A DNA stretch of 33,770 bases from JACQAI01 sp035507915 (GCA_035507915.1 DATJNS010000387.1:1-33770); one strand, 5' to 3'. Counted from the stretch's first letter, positions 8,771 through 16,583 are shown. Translations and numbers: made by a program. The notes: generated by a model from the letters alone, not told the origin.

Positions 8771-9316
8771 TCAGGCCTCGAGCTTGGCGGCGATCTTCTG
8801 GGCGATCTCGGCGCGCCACGCCTCCATCGGCTTGAAGCCGGGCTTGGCGCGGCACACCGCCTCGGTCTCGCGGTGGAGCTCGTCCTCCGGCTTGTCGAGA
8901 TCGATCTTGAAACCGAGCGGTTGCGGCACGTACCACGGCGTGTCGCAGAACATCTCGATGCGGTTGCCCTCGGGATCGCGGAAATAGACCGACCACGCGT
9001 TGCCGTGGCAGATCGGGTCGATGCCTTGGCAGCCCGCCGCGCGCACCTTTCGGAAGGCGCGCTGCACGTTGGCCAGGGTGCCGACATTGAACGACACCTG
9101 CTGCACCATCGGGGTCTCGAGGTCGGTCGCGCGGCCGCGCACCAGCACGACCTGGTGGTGATCGCTCGGGTTGCGCGACAGGAAGCTGATGCGGCCGTCC
9201 TCCGCGGCGTCGCTGACGACGAACCCGAGCACGCGCGTGTAGAAGTCGATCATCTTGGGCACGTCGCTCACGTACAGCCCGACATGGCTCAGACGGGGTG
9301 CCAGCTCCTGGGACAT
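8771..9316 (-). CDS. VOC-family protein (catechol dioxygenase-like) with an altered second metal-ligand position
   Basis: The 181-residue protein starts at 9316 behind GAGGGAGGA, a strong ribosome site. The VOC fold is clear: SHVGLYV carries the first His (residue 11), DHHQVVLV ends the first module, and DPEGNRIEMF carries the Glu ligand. Where the second module normally begins with H-(I/V)-x-F, this protein reads QQVSFNV, so His is replaced by Gln. Gln can be a metal ligand in some glyoxalases, so loss of activity is not certain. A charged C-terminal tail of about 45 residues extends beyond the core. It is the first gene of a two-gene unit with the HpaB-like oxygenase and is divergent from another VOC gene 92 bases away. 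Ring cleavage or a related step in aromatic degradation is the likely role. Confidence 0.8.
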   Translation of the reverse strand: MSQELAPRLSHVGLYVSDVPKMIDFYTRVLGFVVSDAAEDGRISFLSRNPSDHHQVVLVRGRATDLETPMVQQVSFNVGTLANVQRAFRKVRAAGCQGIDPICHGNAWSVYFRDPEGNRIEMFCDTPWYVPQPLGFKIDLDKPEDELHRETEAVCRAKPGFKPMEAWRAEIAQKIAAKLEA

Positions 9317-9408
9317 GCTTCGATCCTCCCTCGATTTGTGGGAATGTTACACCATGGCGTGCGGACGCGGCAGCCGAGAGTGCGCGCGCCGCTTGCAGGA
9401 GGAACCTC
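9317..9408. promoter_or_regulatory. Divergent promoter region between two VOC genes
   Basis: These 92 bases lie between oppositely directed start codons, so at least one promoter for each side is expected. Ribosome sites are visible at both ends: GAGGGAGGA for the minus-strand gene and AGGAGGA (9398-9404) for the plus-strand gene. The short A/T-richer patch near 9340-9353 (ATTTGTGGGAATGTTAC) could hold a -10 element. No -35 box is convincing, so sigma-70 sites are not assigned. Confidence 0.4.
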
Positions 9409-9864
9409 ATGCGGCCCTTCGAGATCCTGTCGACCAATCACACCAGCTTCACGGTGTCGAACCTGGAGCGCACCCTCGCGTTCTTCCGCGACGGGCTCGG
9501 CTTCACCGTCACCTCGAAGGCGCCGCGCGATCCCAAGACCATCGAGGCGATCGTCGGGGTCGCCGGCGCCGACGTCGAGATCGCCTACGTGCGCGGGCCC
9601 GGCCACTCGCTCGAGCTGATCGAATACAAGGCGCCGCGCGACAAGGGTCGCGTCGAGTCGCGGCCGTGCGACACCGGCTTCGCGCACATCGCTTTCGACG
9701 TGCGCAACATCGAAGCGGCGGTCGAGGCGGCGGCGCGCTACGGCGTGACGCCAGTCGCGCCGCCGCTGCTGCTGACCCAGGGCGGCCCCAACGCCGGCAG
9801 CAAGGTCGTCTATCTGCGCGACCCCGACGGCATCACGATCGAGTTCATCGAGAAACCTGCCTAG
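9409..9864 (+). CDS. VOC-family protein (glyoxalase I-like / dioxygenase superfamily)
   Basis: The frame is open further upstream, but the ATG at 9409 is chosen because AGGAGGA lies 4 bases before it and the encoded product (MRPFEILSTNHTSF) then begins right at the VOC fold. The longer version would run into the leader of the divergent gene. The protein has 151 residues with all three likely metal ligands: His11, His93 in HIAFDV, and Glu145 in DPDGITIEF. Motifs such as GLGFTVTSK and HSLELIEYKAP are typical of lactoylglutathione lyase or dioxygenase-like VOC members that act on small oxygenated compounds. It is divergent from the other VOC/HpaB-like unit, suggesting co-regulation from the shared 92-base spacer. 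The exact reaction is unknown. Confidence 0.8.
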   Translation: MRPFEILSTNHTSFTVSNLERTLAFFRDGLGFTVTSKAPRDPKTIEAIVGVAGADVEIAYVRGPGHSLELIEYKAPRDKGRVESRPCDTGFAHIAFDVRNIEAAVEAAARYGVTPVAPPLLLTQGGPNAGSKVVYLRDPDGITIEFIEKPA

Positions 9865-9914
9865 ACGGTCCCGCCACGGGCGCAGGTCCCATCCAATGGG
9901 TCTCAAATTTCGAT

Positions 9915-9944
9915 TTGTTTGCGTGCGAGCGCGCCTGCTATCCT
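9915..9944 (+). promoter_or_regulatory. Candidate sigma-70-like promoter of the DUF4410 lipoprotein gene
   Basis: TTGTTT at 9915-9920 and TATCCT at 9939-9944 are separated by 18 bases, close to consensus geometry. They lie in an unusually A/T-rich patch (TCTCAAATTTCGATTTG) just upstream of the lipoprotein start. This is one of the better promoter matches in the window, about 35 bases before the ATG. Confidence 0.45.
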
Positions 9945-9979
9945 GGGTTGAGCACGCGGATATTCGTGCGAGTTGAGGA

Positions 9980-11236
9980 ATGACGCCCATCGATCGGATC
10001 ACGGCTCGCCTCCGCGGTGCTTTTCCGCTGGGCATCGGCCTTTTGGTGCTCGTGCTCGCCGGCTGCATGGAAGGCAAGACGACGGTGATGGGAGCGGGCC
10101 CTCAGGTCACGCACTTCCAGTCGTTGGCGATCCGGCAGGGTGAAGCGCCCACTACCGTGCCGCCGGACGTCGCCAACCGGTTCGCGAGTCAACTCGAGAC
10201 CAAGATCTATGGGGAAGCCGCCGTTGTCCGCGGTGCCGATTTGACGCTGACCTATCGGTTTACCAATTACGACCCGGGGAACCGTTTCCTCCGTTACCTC
10301 GCGCCGGGGCTCGGCGTGGGCACGCTCACCGTCAATACGACCTATACTGATCGTTCGGGCAAAACGGTCGCCACCATCGTGTCGGAGGGTGAGGTCCAGC
10401 AGGGCCTGTTCGGCGGCGACTTCGACCAGGCGGTCGACCAGGCGGTACGGTCGGTCGCCAGCTACACGCTTGGCACCTTCGCGATCGCAGCCGGTCCGAA
10501 AGCACCGCCTCTGTTCCCAACTCCAGGGGTGGCGTCGTTGCCGGTCTACCCCGCTACAGGCGCGGCTCGCTTGCGCCCGTCTGCTGGCGTCGTCGCTCCA
10601 GTCGGTGCGGAGTTCCACGACACGTTCGAGATTGGATCGATACAGGTGCCCCTGCTCGACGGCCCATGGCTATTGGCTGGCAAAGGGATTGGCGGAAGCT
10701 CGGAATTCGCCGCGAGTCTGGTTCGCATCGATGCCGGCAAGCTGGTCGGCATCATTCGCGTCTGGACGGCGGCCATACCAAGCCCGGACGGCTACGCTTC
10801 GTTCCACGAATGCACGCGCACCGACGTCTTGTTTACATCGGTCGCGTCGAACACGGATCACGGCGCCCAGGACTGCTGGGTCGTGACCCATTACGACATG
10901 GTGAAGGCGCGCGCGACCTCGACCCAGCCGCACATGCTGCAATCCTATTCCTTCCTGGACGATCGTGGCGTGACCGTGCCGGGCACGATGATCGTCGGCG
11001 TCCACCGTATCGCCACCGAGTCCAACTTCATCACGGTCTGGTACCAGGTGAATCCGGAGCTTGCCGGCTTCCCGGCGCCTGCGCTCACCGAGTGGCGTGA
11101 ATCGGCATGGCATCGCGACCGGATCGCGCGCGATCCGCAACGCGTCGCCTTCGTCGACGGGTTCAAAGCCGAGCACGCGCATTATCACGGGCTGCTGCGC
11201 CAGGCCTTCCAGCACGACCTGATCAGCGCCAACTGA
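9980..11236 (+). CDS. DUF4410-domain lipoprotein with an unrecognised C-terminal half
   Basis: The 418-residue protein has a short cytoplasmic start, a hydrophobic core (GIGLLVLVLAGC) and a lipobox LAGC with Cys at about residue 30, so it should be lipid-anchored. Residues about 45-175 fit DUF4410: DLTLTYRFTNYDPGNRFLRY, then YTDRSGKTVA and GGDFDQAVDQAVRS. The remaining 240 residues match nothing I know; they include DTFEIGSIQVPLLDGPW, a Cys pair (ECTRTD, QDCWV) and an Asp/His-rich end. The ribosome site is poor: GAGG sits only one or two bases before the ATG. GC is visibly lower than in the neighbours (for example 35 of 60 bases at 10201-10260 and 33 of 60 at 10321-10380), which may mean recent acquisition. 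It converges on the MFS gene with only 3 bases between stops. Confidence 0.7.
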   Translation: MTPIDRITARLRGAFPLGIGLLVLVLAGCMEGKTTVMGAGPQVTHFQSLAIRQGEAPTTVPPDVANRFASQLETKIYGEAAVVRGADLTLTYRFTNYDPGNRFLRYLAPGLGVGTLTVNTTYTDRSGKTVATIVSEGEVQQGLFGGDFDQAVDQAVRSVASYTLGTFAIAAGPKAPPLFPTPGVASLPVYPATGAARLRPSAGVVAPVGAEFHDTFEIGSIQVPLLDGPWLLAGKGIGGSSEFAASLVRIDAGKLVGIIRVWTAAIPSPDGYASFHECTRTDVLFTSVASNTDHGAQDCWVVTHYDMVKARATSTQPHMLQSYSFLDDRGVTVPGTMIVGVHRIATESNFITVWYQVNPELAGFPAPALTEWRESAWHRDRIARDPQRVAFVDGFKAEHAHYHGLLRQAFQHDLISAN

Positions 11237-11239
11237 TCG

Positions 11240-12469
11240 TCACCCCGCGCGGGTGGCGCGCGCGCCCACGAGCGTGCCGGCAAAGAGCAGCAGCGCAGCG
11301 AGCACGAAGGGCGCGCCGGGCAGCTGCCAGGACTGACCCGGCGCGATGAAGTGCGCGAACGTCAGCGTGAACAGGCCGGGGCCGATCAGGCCGGCGACGC
11401 CCTGCAGGCTGCCGAGCGCGCCCTGGAGCTGGCCCTGCTCGGTCGGGCCGACGCGCCGCGTCATCAGGGCCTGAACCGCGGGGTTGGCGAGCCCCCACAG
11501 CGACATCACCGGCACGCCCAGGCAGAACACCAGGCCGGTCGGCGCCAGCCCGTAGATCGCGAAACCGGCGCCGCCGCAGCCGAGCCCGATCAGCATGGTC
11601 GAACGCTCGCCGAGACGCTTGACCATCGGGCGGACCACGCCGCCCTGCACGATCGCGGAGCAGACGCCGACCCCGGCGAGCGTCATCCCGACCGTGCGCT
11701 CGTCCCAGCCGTAGCGGTAACCGGCATAGAGCACGAACGTGCTGGGCAGTGCGACATGCGCGAGGCCGTGCAGGAAGTTGACCGCCGCGAGCCCGAACAG
11801 CTGGGGGTAGCCACGCAGCAGCAGGAGCGAGCCGATCGGATTGGCGCGCTTCCAGACGAAGCCGGCGCGGCGCTCGGCGGGCAGCGATTCGGGCAGGATC
11901 AGGAGGCCGTAGCAGAAGTTCAGCAGGCTCAGCCCGGCGGAGCCCCAGAACGGCAGGCGCAGGCTGATGCTGCCGAGCAGGCCGCCGACCGCCGGGCCGA
12001 GCACGAAGCCGACCCCGAACGCCATGCCGATCAGGCCGAAGCTCGCCGCGCGCTTCTCGGCCGGCGTGACGTCGGCGATGTAGGCGAACGACGTGCTGAC
12101 GCTGGCCGCCGTGATGCCGGAGATCACGCGGCCGACGAACAGCCAGCCGAGATTGGGCGCCAGCGCCATCAGGATGTAGTCGAGCCCGAGCCCGAGGTTG
12201 GAGATCAGGATCACGGCCCGCCGTCCGAAGCGGTCGGACAGCGCGCCCTGCACCGGCGAGAACACGAACTGCATCAGCGCCCACGCGGTGCCGAACAGCC
12301 CGAACACCTCGGCGGCCGCCGCGGTGTCGCCGCCCTTGAACGCGACCACCAGCTTGGGCAGCACCGGGATCATCAGGCCGATCCCCAGCATGTCGAGCAG
12401 CACGGTGACGAAGATGAAGGCGAGCGCGGCGCGCCGCGGCCCCGCGACGGGTGTTGACGAGTCGGTCAT
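11240..12469 (-). CDS. MFS drug:proton antiporter, TetA/DHA1 type
   Basis: A longer frame is open to 12595, but it runs into the upstream secretion gene; the ATG at 12469 gives MTDSSTP just before the first membrane segment and the usual 409-residue length. About 12 membrane helices alternate with short loops. The loop between helices 2 and 3 reads GALSDRFGRRAVI, the MFS motif A, and helix 5 has GFVLGPAVGG, the antiporter motif C. Together they indicate a 12-helix inner-membrane exporter of the TetA-like family, exchanging a drug or metabolite for protons. Sequence alone does not tell whether tetracycline is a substrate. It lies 26 bases after the GspC/GspN-like gene on the same strand and may be transcribed by read-through from that operon, although a functional link is doubtful. 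Confidence 0.85.
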   Translation of the reverse strand: MTDSSTPVAGPRRAALAFIFVTVLLDMLGIGLMIPVLPKLVVAFKGGDTAAAAEVFGLFGTAWALMQFVFSPVQGALSDRFGRRAVILISNLGLGLDYILMALAPNLGWLFVGRVISGITAASVSTSFAYIADVTPAEKRAASFGLIGMAFGVGFVLGPAVGGLLGSISLRLPFWGSAGLSLLNFCYGLLILPESLPAERRAGFVWKRANPIGSLLLLRGYPQLFGLAAVNFLHGLAHVALPSTFVLYAGYRYGWDERTVGMTLAGVGVCSAIVQGGVVRPMVKRLGERSTMLIGLGCGGAGFAIYGLAPTGLVFCLGVPVMSLWGLANPAVQALMTRRVGPTEQGQLQGALGSLQGVAGLIGPGLFTLTFAHFIAPGQSWQLPGAPFVLAALLLFAGTLVGARATRAG

Positions 12470-12495
12470 CGTCGCGCGGCGTCCGGGCGCGCCGG

Positions 12496-12954
12496 TCAGC
12501 GCGCCGACGGGGGTGCGCGTCCGGCCGCGAGCTCGATCGTCCGGTCGCCGGAGGCGAGCACGACACGGTCGGTCGTGATCTGGCGCACCGTCCACGCGCC
12601 GACCGTGTCGCCCTCGGCGACGCGTGCGGTGGTGCCGTCGGCCCGCTTGATGATCGCGTGGCGCTGCGCGCCGATCGCGATCACGCCCTCGAGCCGCAAC
12701 CCGAGGGGCGCCGCGGTGGCGCGCGCGCCGGGCGCCGGGCGTCGGTCGGGCGCGAACAGCGGCCGATCGGTCGTCTCGCGCAGCTGGTCGAGCGGCGGCA
12801 GGACCGGCAGCGCACGCGTCGCCGCGGCGTCGGCGGCGGGCGCGTGCGCCGGCGTGACGGTCGCCCAGCGCAGCCAGGGAAACAGCGCGACGCCGAGCAG
12901 CGCCGCGATCGCGACGATCGGCGCGGCGCGCCGCGAGGTCGGCGCGGCGATCAC
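12496..12954 (-). CDS. Type II secretion GspC/GspN-like inner-membrane protein
   Basis: The 152-residue product uses a GTG start at 12954 with GAGG six bases upstream. One membrane segment (APIVAIAALLGVALFPWL) follows a short N-terminus. A Pro/Ala linker then leads to LFAPDRRP and a small beta domain (LRLEGVIAIGAQRHAIIKRADG... VAEGDTVGAWTVRQI) that resembles the HR domain of GspC and of PilP. In GspC this domain contacts the secretin GspD. There is no PDZ domain, so it is either a short GspC or the protein called GspN in some operons. It is the last Gsp gene of the operon, 10 bases after gspM. The family call is moderately sure; the C versus N name is open. Confidence 0.6.
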   Translation of the reverse strand: MIAAPTSRRAAPIVAIAALLGVALFPWLRWATVTPAHAPAADAAATRALPVLPPLDQLRETTDRPLFAPDRRPAPGARATAAPLGLRLEGVIAIGAQRHAIIKRADGTTARVAEGDTVGAWTVRQITTDRVVLASGDRTIELAAGRAPPSAR

Positions 12955-12964
12955 GGCGCCCTCG

Positions 12965-13528
12965 TCATGGCTCGGGCATCCGGAAGCCGACGACGTCGAG
13001 CTGGATGTCGAGCGCCGCCGCGGCGGCCGGGACGGCGCCGGTCGCGCGCGCCTGAAGGCGCAGATTGTCGACCAGCAGCGCGGGCTCGGCGGTCTCGACG
13101 GCGTAGAGGAACCGGTTGAGCGCCGGCATGTCGCCGCTGCCGCGCAACCGCACGCCGAGGCGCGTGACCGCCGTCGTCTCGGCGCGCGGCAGCACCTGGA
13201 TGCCCTGCAGCTCGATGCCGTCCGACGCGGCGAAGCGTTTCAGGCGATCCTGCAGCTGGCCGACCGCCTGGGCCTCCGACACGTCGGGCAGCAGCAGCGC
13301 GGCCGCGCTCGCCGTCACCGGCGCCGAGACGTGCGGATCGGGTGCGGCGCTCAGCGCGCGCATGCGCTCGAGCACCGCTTGGCGCGTCGCCACCCGGGCG
13401 TCCAATCCGTCGACATAGGCGAGGTACGGCACCGCGAGACCCTCGTAGGCGAGCGCGAGCAGGAGCGCCAGCACGATCAGCGCGGCGGCGCGCGACGATC
13501 CGCGTCCGAGCTCGCCGACGCGCGTCAT
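12965..13528 (-). CDS. gspM: Type II secretion protein GspM (PilO-like)
   Basis: The ATG at 13528 overlaps the gspL stop by four bases (ATGA), so translation is probably coupled. The 187-residue protein has one N-terminal membrane segment (AAALIVLALLLALAYEGLAVPYL), a coiled region and a ferredoxin-like periplasmic domain with SEAQAVGQLQDRLKRFAASDGIEL and a C-terminal strand VVGFRMPEP. This is the layout of GspM, a PilO-like protein that dimerises and binds GspL in the inner-membrane platform. Position after gspL and before the GspC/GspN-like gene supports the assignment. Sequence conservation in this family is low, so topology and gene order carry the call. Confidence 0.8.
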   Translation of the reverse strand: MTRVGELGRGSSRAAALIVLALLLALAYEGLAVPYLAYVDGLDARVATRQAVLERMRALSAAPDPHVSAPVTASAAALLLPDVSEAQAVGQLQDRLKRFAASDGIELQGIQVLPRAETTAVTRLGVRLRGSGDMPALNRFLYAVETAEPALLVDNLRLQARATGAVPAAAAALDIQLDVVGFRMPEP

Positions 13529-14631
13529 GGCGCACCCTCCGCGATCCGGATCTCGAACTGGAACTGCTCCAGCCCGCTGTGCGGATCGCGCGTGATCGGC
13601 GCGCGATAGCTGACCTGCGCGAACGGTCCCGCGGTTTCGAGCGGCTGCGCCAGCGCCGCCGCCGCCGGCGAGTGGCCCTCGATGATCAGGTCGTGGCCGG
13701 CGAGCTGCAGCGAGCTCAGCCAACTGCCGTCGGGCAGCGCGTGGGTCAGCGCGGCCAGCGTCTCGACGGCGGCCGGCGTAGCGCGCTTGGCGGCGACGAC
13801 CGCGTCGAGCGCGTCGCTCAGGCGCATCTGTTGCGCGTGCGCGGCGAGCAGCCGGTCGACGGCGGGCTGCAGCGTGCGAATCTCGCGCTCGATGCCGGCC
13901 CGGCGCAGCTCGGCGACCGCGATCGGCGACACCAGCGCGGCGAGCGCGGCCAATCCGGCGGCGATCGCCAGCGCACGGATGGGCGCGCCGGCGGCGCGCG
14001 CGGACGCCGGCGCCGCCGGCAAGAGCGACACGCGGTGACGCGCGCGCGCCGGCGTGTCGGCGGCCGTCACGCTGTCGACCGCCAGGCCGACCGCGGCGAG
14101 TCGACGCAACGCGCCGTCGATCAGGTCGCGCGGCGCCACCCGCAGCTCGACGTCGAGCGTGCCGGCGCCGGCGGCGCGCCCGATCACGCGGTGGCGGTAA
14201 TAGGCGCGCTCGGCGGTGAACGGCGTGTGGCGTCCGATCTCGAACTCGATGATTGCCGGCAGGTCCGCCGCGGCCGCCGCCGGCAGTCGGATCACCCGCG
14301 TGAGCAGCGCGTTCGCGGGCAGCAGCAGCGCCACGGCGGGCGCCTTGCCGTGGCCGAGCAGCCGCCGCAGCGTGCGCCGCACCGCCTCGTCGTCCAGGCG
14401 CTGCGCCTCGATGGTGCCGAGCACGCCGCGCGTCGCGCGCGTCTCGCGCGCCACGATCCAGGGGCCCGCCTCGGTCAGCTCGAGCGTCAGCGACGAGGTG
14501 GCGGCCGCGCGCAGCGCCGCGGCGGCGTCGCTTCCGAGCTCGGCCAGCGCGTCGAGCCACCAGCGCAGCGCGTTGGCGATCGGCGTCGAGCCGAGCGTGT
14601 CGGTCAGCGTGCCGGGATCGACCGAGGGCAT
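13525..14631 (-). CDS. gspL: Type II secretion protein GspL (PilM/PilN-like)
   Basis: The 368-residue protein starts at ATG 14631. Its cytoplasmic half has an actin-like ATPase-fold segment as in PilM (LPAIIEFEIGRHTPF, YRHRVIGRAA), followed by a membrane helix near residues 215-235 (LAIAAGLAALAALVSPIAV) and a periplasmic PilN-like domain (ALPDGSWLSSLQL, then IIEGHSPAAAAL). GspL tethers the ATPase GspE to the inner membrane and pairs with GspM. It follows gspK by 46 bases, the largest gap between Gsp genes here, and overlaps gspM by four bases. The order K-L-M agrees with canonical gsp operons. The N-terminal half matches loosely, as is usual for the family. Confidence 0.85.
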   Translation of the reverse strand: MPSVDPGTLTDTLGSTPIANALRWWLDALAELGSDAAAALRAAATSSLTLELTEAGPWIVARETRATRGVLGTIEAQRLDDEAVRRTLRRLLGHGKAPAVALLLPANALLTRVIRLPAAAAADLPAIIEFEIGRHTPFTAERAYYRHRVIGRAAGAGTLDVELRVAPRDLIDGALRRLAAVGLAVDSVTAADTPARARHRVSLLPAAPASARAAGAPIRALAIAAGLAALAALVSPIAVAELRRAGIEREIRTLQPAVDRLLAAHAQQMRLSDALDAVVAAKRATPAAVETLAALTHALPDGSWLSSLQLAGHDLIIEGHSPAAAALAQPLETAGPFAQVSYRAPITRDPHSGLEQFQFEIRIAEGAP

Positions 14632-14655
14632 GGGCGCCGAGCCTAGAGAAGCCGC

Positions 14656-14676
14656 CCGCGCGGCACAACCGCGCGG
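14656..14676 (-). promoter_or_regulatory. Stem-loop between gspK and gspL
   Basis: CCGCGCGG is repeated at 14656-14663 and 14669-14676 with a 5-base loop. Because the sequence is its own reverse complement, the two copies form a perfect 8-base GC stem. It begins one base after the gspK stop. No T-run follows, so it may be an RNA-processing or attenuation element rather than a full terminator. Confidence 0.4.
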
Positions 14677-14677
14677 C

Positions 14678-15553
14678 TCATCCGGTCGGCTCGCGCCAGG
14701 CCAGCACCGCGTAGGGCCGATCGCTCCGGTAGGTCAGGCGCACTACCATCTCGGCGGTGTGATGGCCGCCGCTCGCGGTGGCGGCGCGCGCCGAGATCGC
14801 GAAGGTACGGCCGGTCGAGACGGCGAAGAACCGCGGATCGTTGAGCTCGCCGAGGTTCTGCGGCATCGCGCCCTCGTCGTGCCACGCAGCGCGGCGATCG
14901 ATGTAGGACTCGACGAACCCGCGCGACAAGGTCGGCACGGCCAGGAGCACGTCGGCGGGGGCGATGCGCGGATCGATCGCCGCCGAGCCGGAGAACACCG
15001 TGACGAGCGGCGCCAGTCGACGGTAGAGCGCGTCGCCGATGCCGGCGAAGTGTCGCGTCTCCTCGACCGCGACGATGAGGCCGGGCTGCACGGCCGGCGG
15101 CGGCGCGTCGTCGGTCAGGCATTGCGGATCGGGGTAGCCGCGGCGCGCGACGATGGCGCAGGCGATCCGGCGCGCCGCCGGGTCGCTCGCGCCGGCGTTG
15201 CGCAGCGCGCCTTCGATCAAAGCGAACGGTGCGACGTTGAGATCGATCTTGCCTTCCTCGTCCTGGATCTCGAGCGCGACCGAGACCGTGCCGTCCCGCC
15301 AGGTCGTGGGCGTGCCGTCGAACGGATGCGCGCCGCGCGGGTAGGAGAGCAGCCGATGCAACGCGAGCTGGATGCCCGCCTCGGCGGCCTCGCGGGCGCG
15401 CGCGTCCTCGAGCGCGTTGCGCGCGATCAGGCTCTCGCTGCGCGACACCATGCCGATCGCGACGACCGCTGCGGCGATCAGGGCGACGCCCCACAGCACG
15501 ACGACGAGCGCCGCGCCGCGTTCGCTTCGGCGGTCCCGCGCGGTCGCGGTCAC
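14678..15553 (-). CDS. gspK: Type II secretion minor pseudopilin GspK
   Basis: The gene uses GTG at 15553, overlapping the gspJ stop by four bases (GTGA). The 291-residue protein begins with a short charged leader ending in ERG, then the hydrophobic segment AALVVVLWGVALIAAAVVAIG. The usual Glu at position 5 of the mature pilin is absent, as is normal for GspK. The globular part includes DEEGKIDLNVAPFALIEGAL, a GspK hallmark, and two helix-hairpin-helix-like segments (FAGIGDALYRRLAPLVTVFS). GspK caps the pseudopilus tip with GspI and GspJ. The long upstream frame is a shadow of the other genes. Confidence 0.9.
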   Translation of the reverse strand: MTATARDRRSERGAALVVVLWGVALIAAAVVAIGMVSRSESLIARNALEDARAREAAEAGIQLALHRLLSYPRGAHPFDGTPTTWRDGTVSVALEIQDEEGKIDLNVAPFALIEGALRNAGASDPAARRIACAIVARRGYPDPQCLTDDAPPPAVQPGLIVAVEETRHFAGIGDALYRRLAPLVTVFSGSAAIDPRIAPADVLLAVPTLSRGFVESYIDRRAAWHDEGAMPQNLGELNDPRFFAVSTGRTFAISARAATASGGHHTAEMVVRLTYRSDRPYAVLAWREPTG

Positions 15554-16170
15554 GGCGCGATCCCCGCCCACACGCGCACCACCTCGTCGGGCCACGCGTA
15601 GCCGCCGTCGTTGTCGAGCGCGAGCGAGATGCGGATCAATTCCGGTGGCGCGCGGTAGCCCTCCCAATGCCCGTGCCAGGCCGGCGGATCGGTCGGCGTC
15701 GTCGCGCCGAAATAAGCCAGGCGGAACCGCGCGACGCCGCGCGCCAGCACGACGCGCTCGATGCCGAACCACAGGCCCGGCACCTGCGGTCGGCGCATCA
15801 GCACCAGGTTGCGGACGCCGTGCGCGTCCGGCGCTTCCTCGAGCATCAGCCAGATCCGGGCGTAGCCGGGCGCCGCGCCGCCGGCGAGCGACAGGAAGCT
15901 CACCGCGGTCGGCTGACCGACGAAGGTCGCGGCGGTCATCGGACCGTCGCCCGCCGGATAGGCGGCGGCGATCTCGCGGCGCAGGGCGAAGTCGAGATTG
16001 CGCCGCGCCTCGATACGCGCGACCTGGTCGTCGAGCCGCGTCATGCCCGCGACGCCGAGCGAGACGCCGGAGAACAGCACCAGCAACAGGCCCGACGTCA
16101 GGGCGAGCGCAACCAGCACCTCGATCAGGGTGAAGCCGCGCGCGTCGCGTCGTGGGCGGCGTCGCGTCAT
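15550..16170 (-). CDS. gspJ: Type II secretion minor pseudopilin GspJ
   Basis: ATG 16170 overlaps the gspI stop by four bases, which decides the start over an upstream alternative. The 206-residue protein has a leader MTRRRPRRDARG, cleavage expected before Phe13, and the prepilin helix FTLIEVLVALALTSGLLLVLF with Glu5. The rest is the beta-rich GspJ domain (FALRREIAAAYPAGDGPM, VSFLSLAGG, GVARFRLAYFG). GspJ forms the tip complex with GspI and GspK. Gene order I-J-K with overlaps at both ends agrees with this. Confidence 0.9.
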   Translation of the reverse strand: MTRRRPRRDARGFTLIEVLVALALTSGLLLVLFSGVSLGVAGMTRLDDQVARIEARRNLDFALRREIAAAYPAGDGPMTAATFVGQPTAVSFLSLAGGAAPGYARIWLMLEEAPDAHGVRNLVLMRRPQVPGLWFGIERVVLARGVARFRLAYFGATTPTDPPAWHGHWEGYRAPPELIRISLALDNDGGYAWPDEVVRVWAGIAP

Positions 16171-16583
16171 GGCTGGCGCGGGCCCGCCAGGCGCAGGCTG
16201 TCGAGGCTGAGGCTGCGCGGCGCACCGCCCTGCTGCCACGTCGCGGTGACGCGCACGCGATAGAGCTTCGGCACGCCGGGGGCGTCGCCCGACGGTCCAT
16301 CGAAGCCGTCGTCCCGGTATTCCTCGACCGAGACGCGCCAGGCGATGCCGCTCGGCTCGACGCCGCTGGTGTTTCCCGATTCCAGCGGCGCGGTGACGCC
16401 GACCGCGGCCAGCTTGGCCTCGGCGAGCGCCAGCGGCGGCGCGATCGCGGCCGCGCGCGAGGCGCTGGCGAGCCCGGTCCCGATGCTGCCGGTCAGCACG
16501 GCGAGCACCAGCCCGAGCAGCGCCAGCGCGACCACGACCTCGATCAAGGTGAAGCCGGCCTCGCGGCGTCGTCTAGCGCGCAA
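16167..16583 (-). CDS. gspI: Type II secretion minor pseudopilin GspI
   Basis: No ATG or GTG precedes the prepilin motif, so the TTG at 16583 is the only plausible start. It gives a leader MRARRRREAG and cleavage before Phe11 (FTLIEVVVALALLGLVLAVL). The 138-residue product has the small GspI domain with PSGIAWRVSVEEY and VPKLYRVRVTATW. AGGTGG lies just upstream as ribosome site. The start overlaps the end of gspH by 11 bases, with its TAG inside TTGCGCGCTAG. GspI is the hub of the pseudopilus tip. Overlap and TTG suggest coupled, modest expression. Confidence 0.88.
   Translation of the reverse strand: MRARRRREAGFTLIEVVVALALLGLVLAVLTGSIGTGLASASRAAAIAPPLALAEAKLAAVGVTAPLESGNTSGVEPSGIAWRVSVEEYRDDGFDGPSGDAPGVPKLYRVRVTATWQQGGAPRSLSLDSLRLAGPRQP

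Noticed and set aside
7146..9437. Long minus-strand frame covering the HpaB-like and VOC genes
   Set aside because: It is frame-shifted against two genes with clear motifs and good ribosome sites; no domain is recognisable in it.
12470..12595. N-terminal extension of the MFS protein
   Set aside because: It would overlap the GspC/GspN-like gene and adds Arg-rich sequence with no membrane segment; ATG 12469 fits the family.
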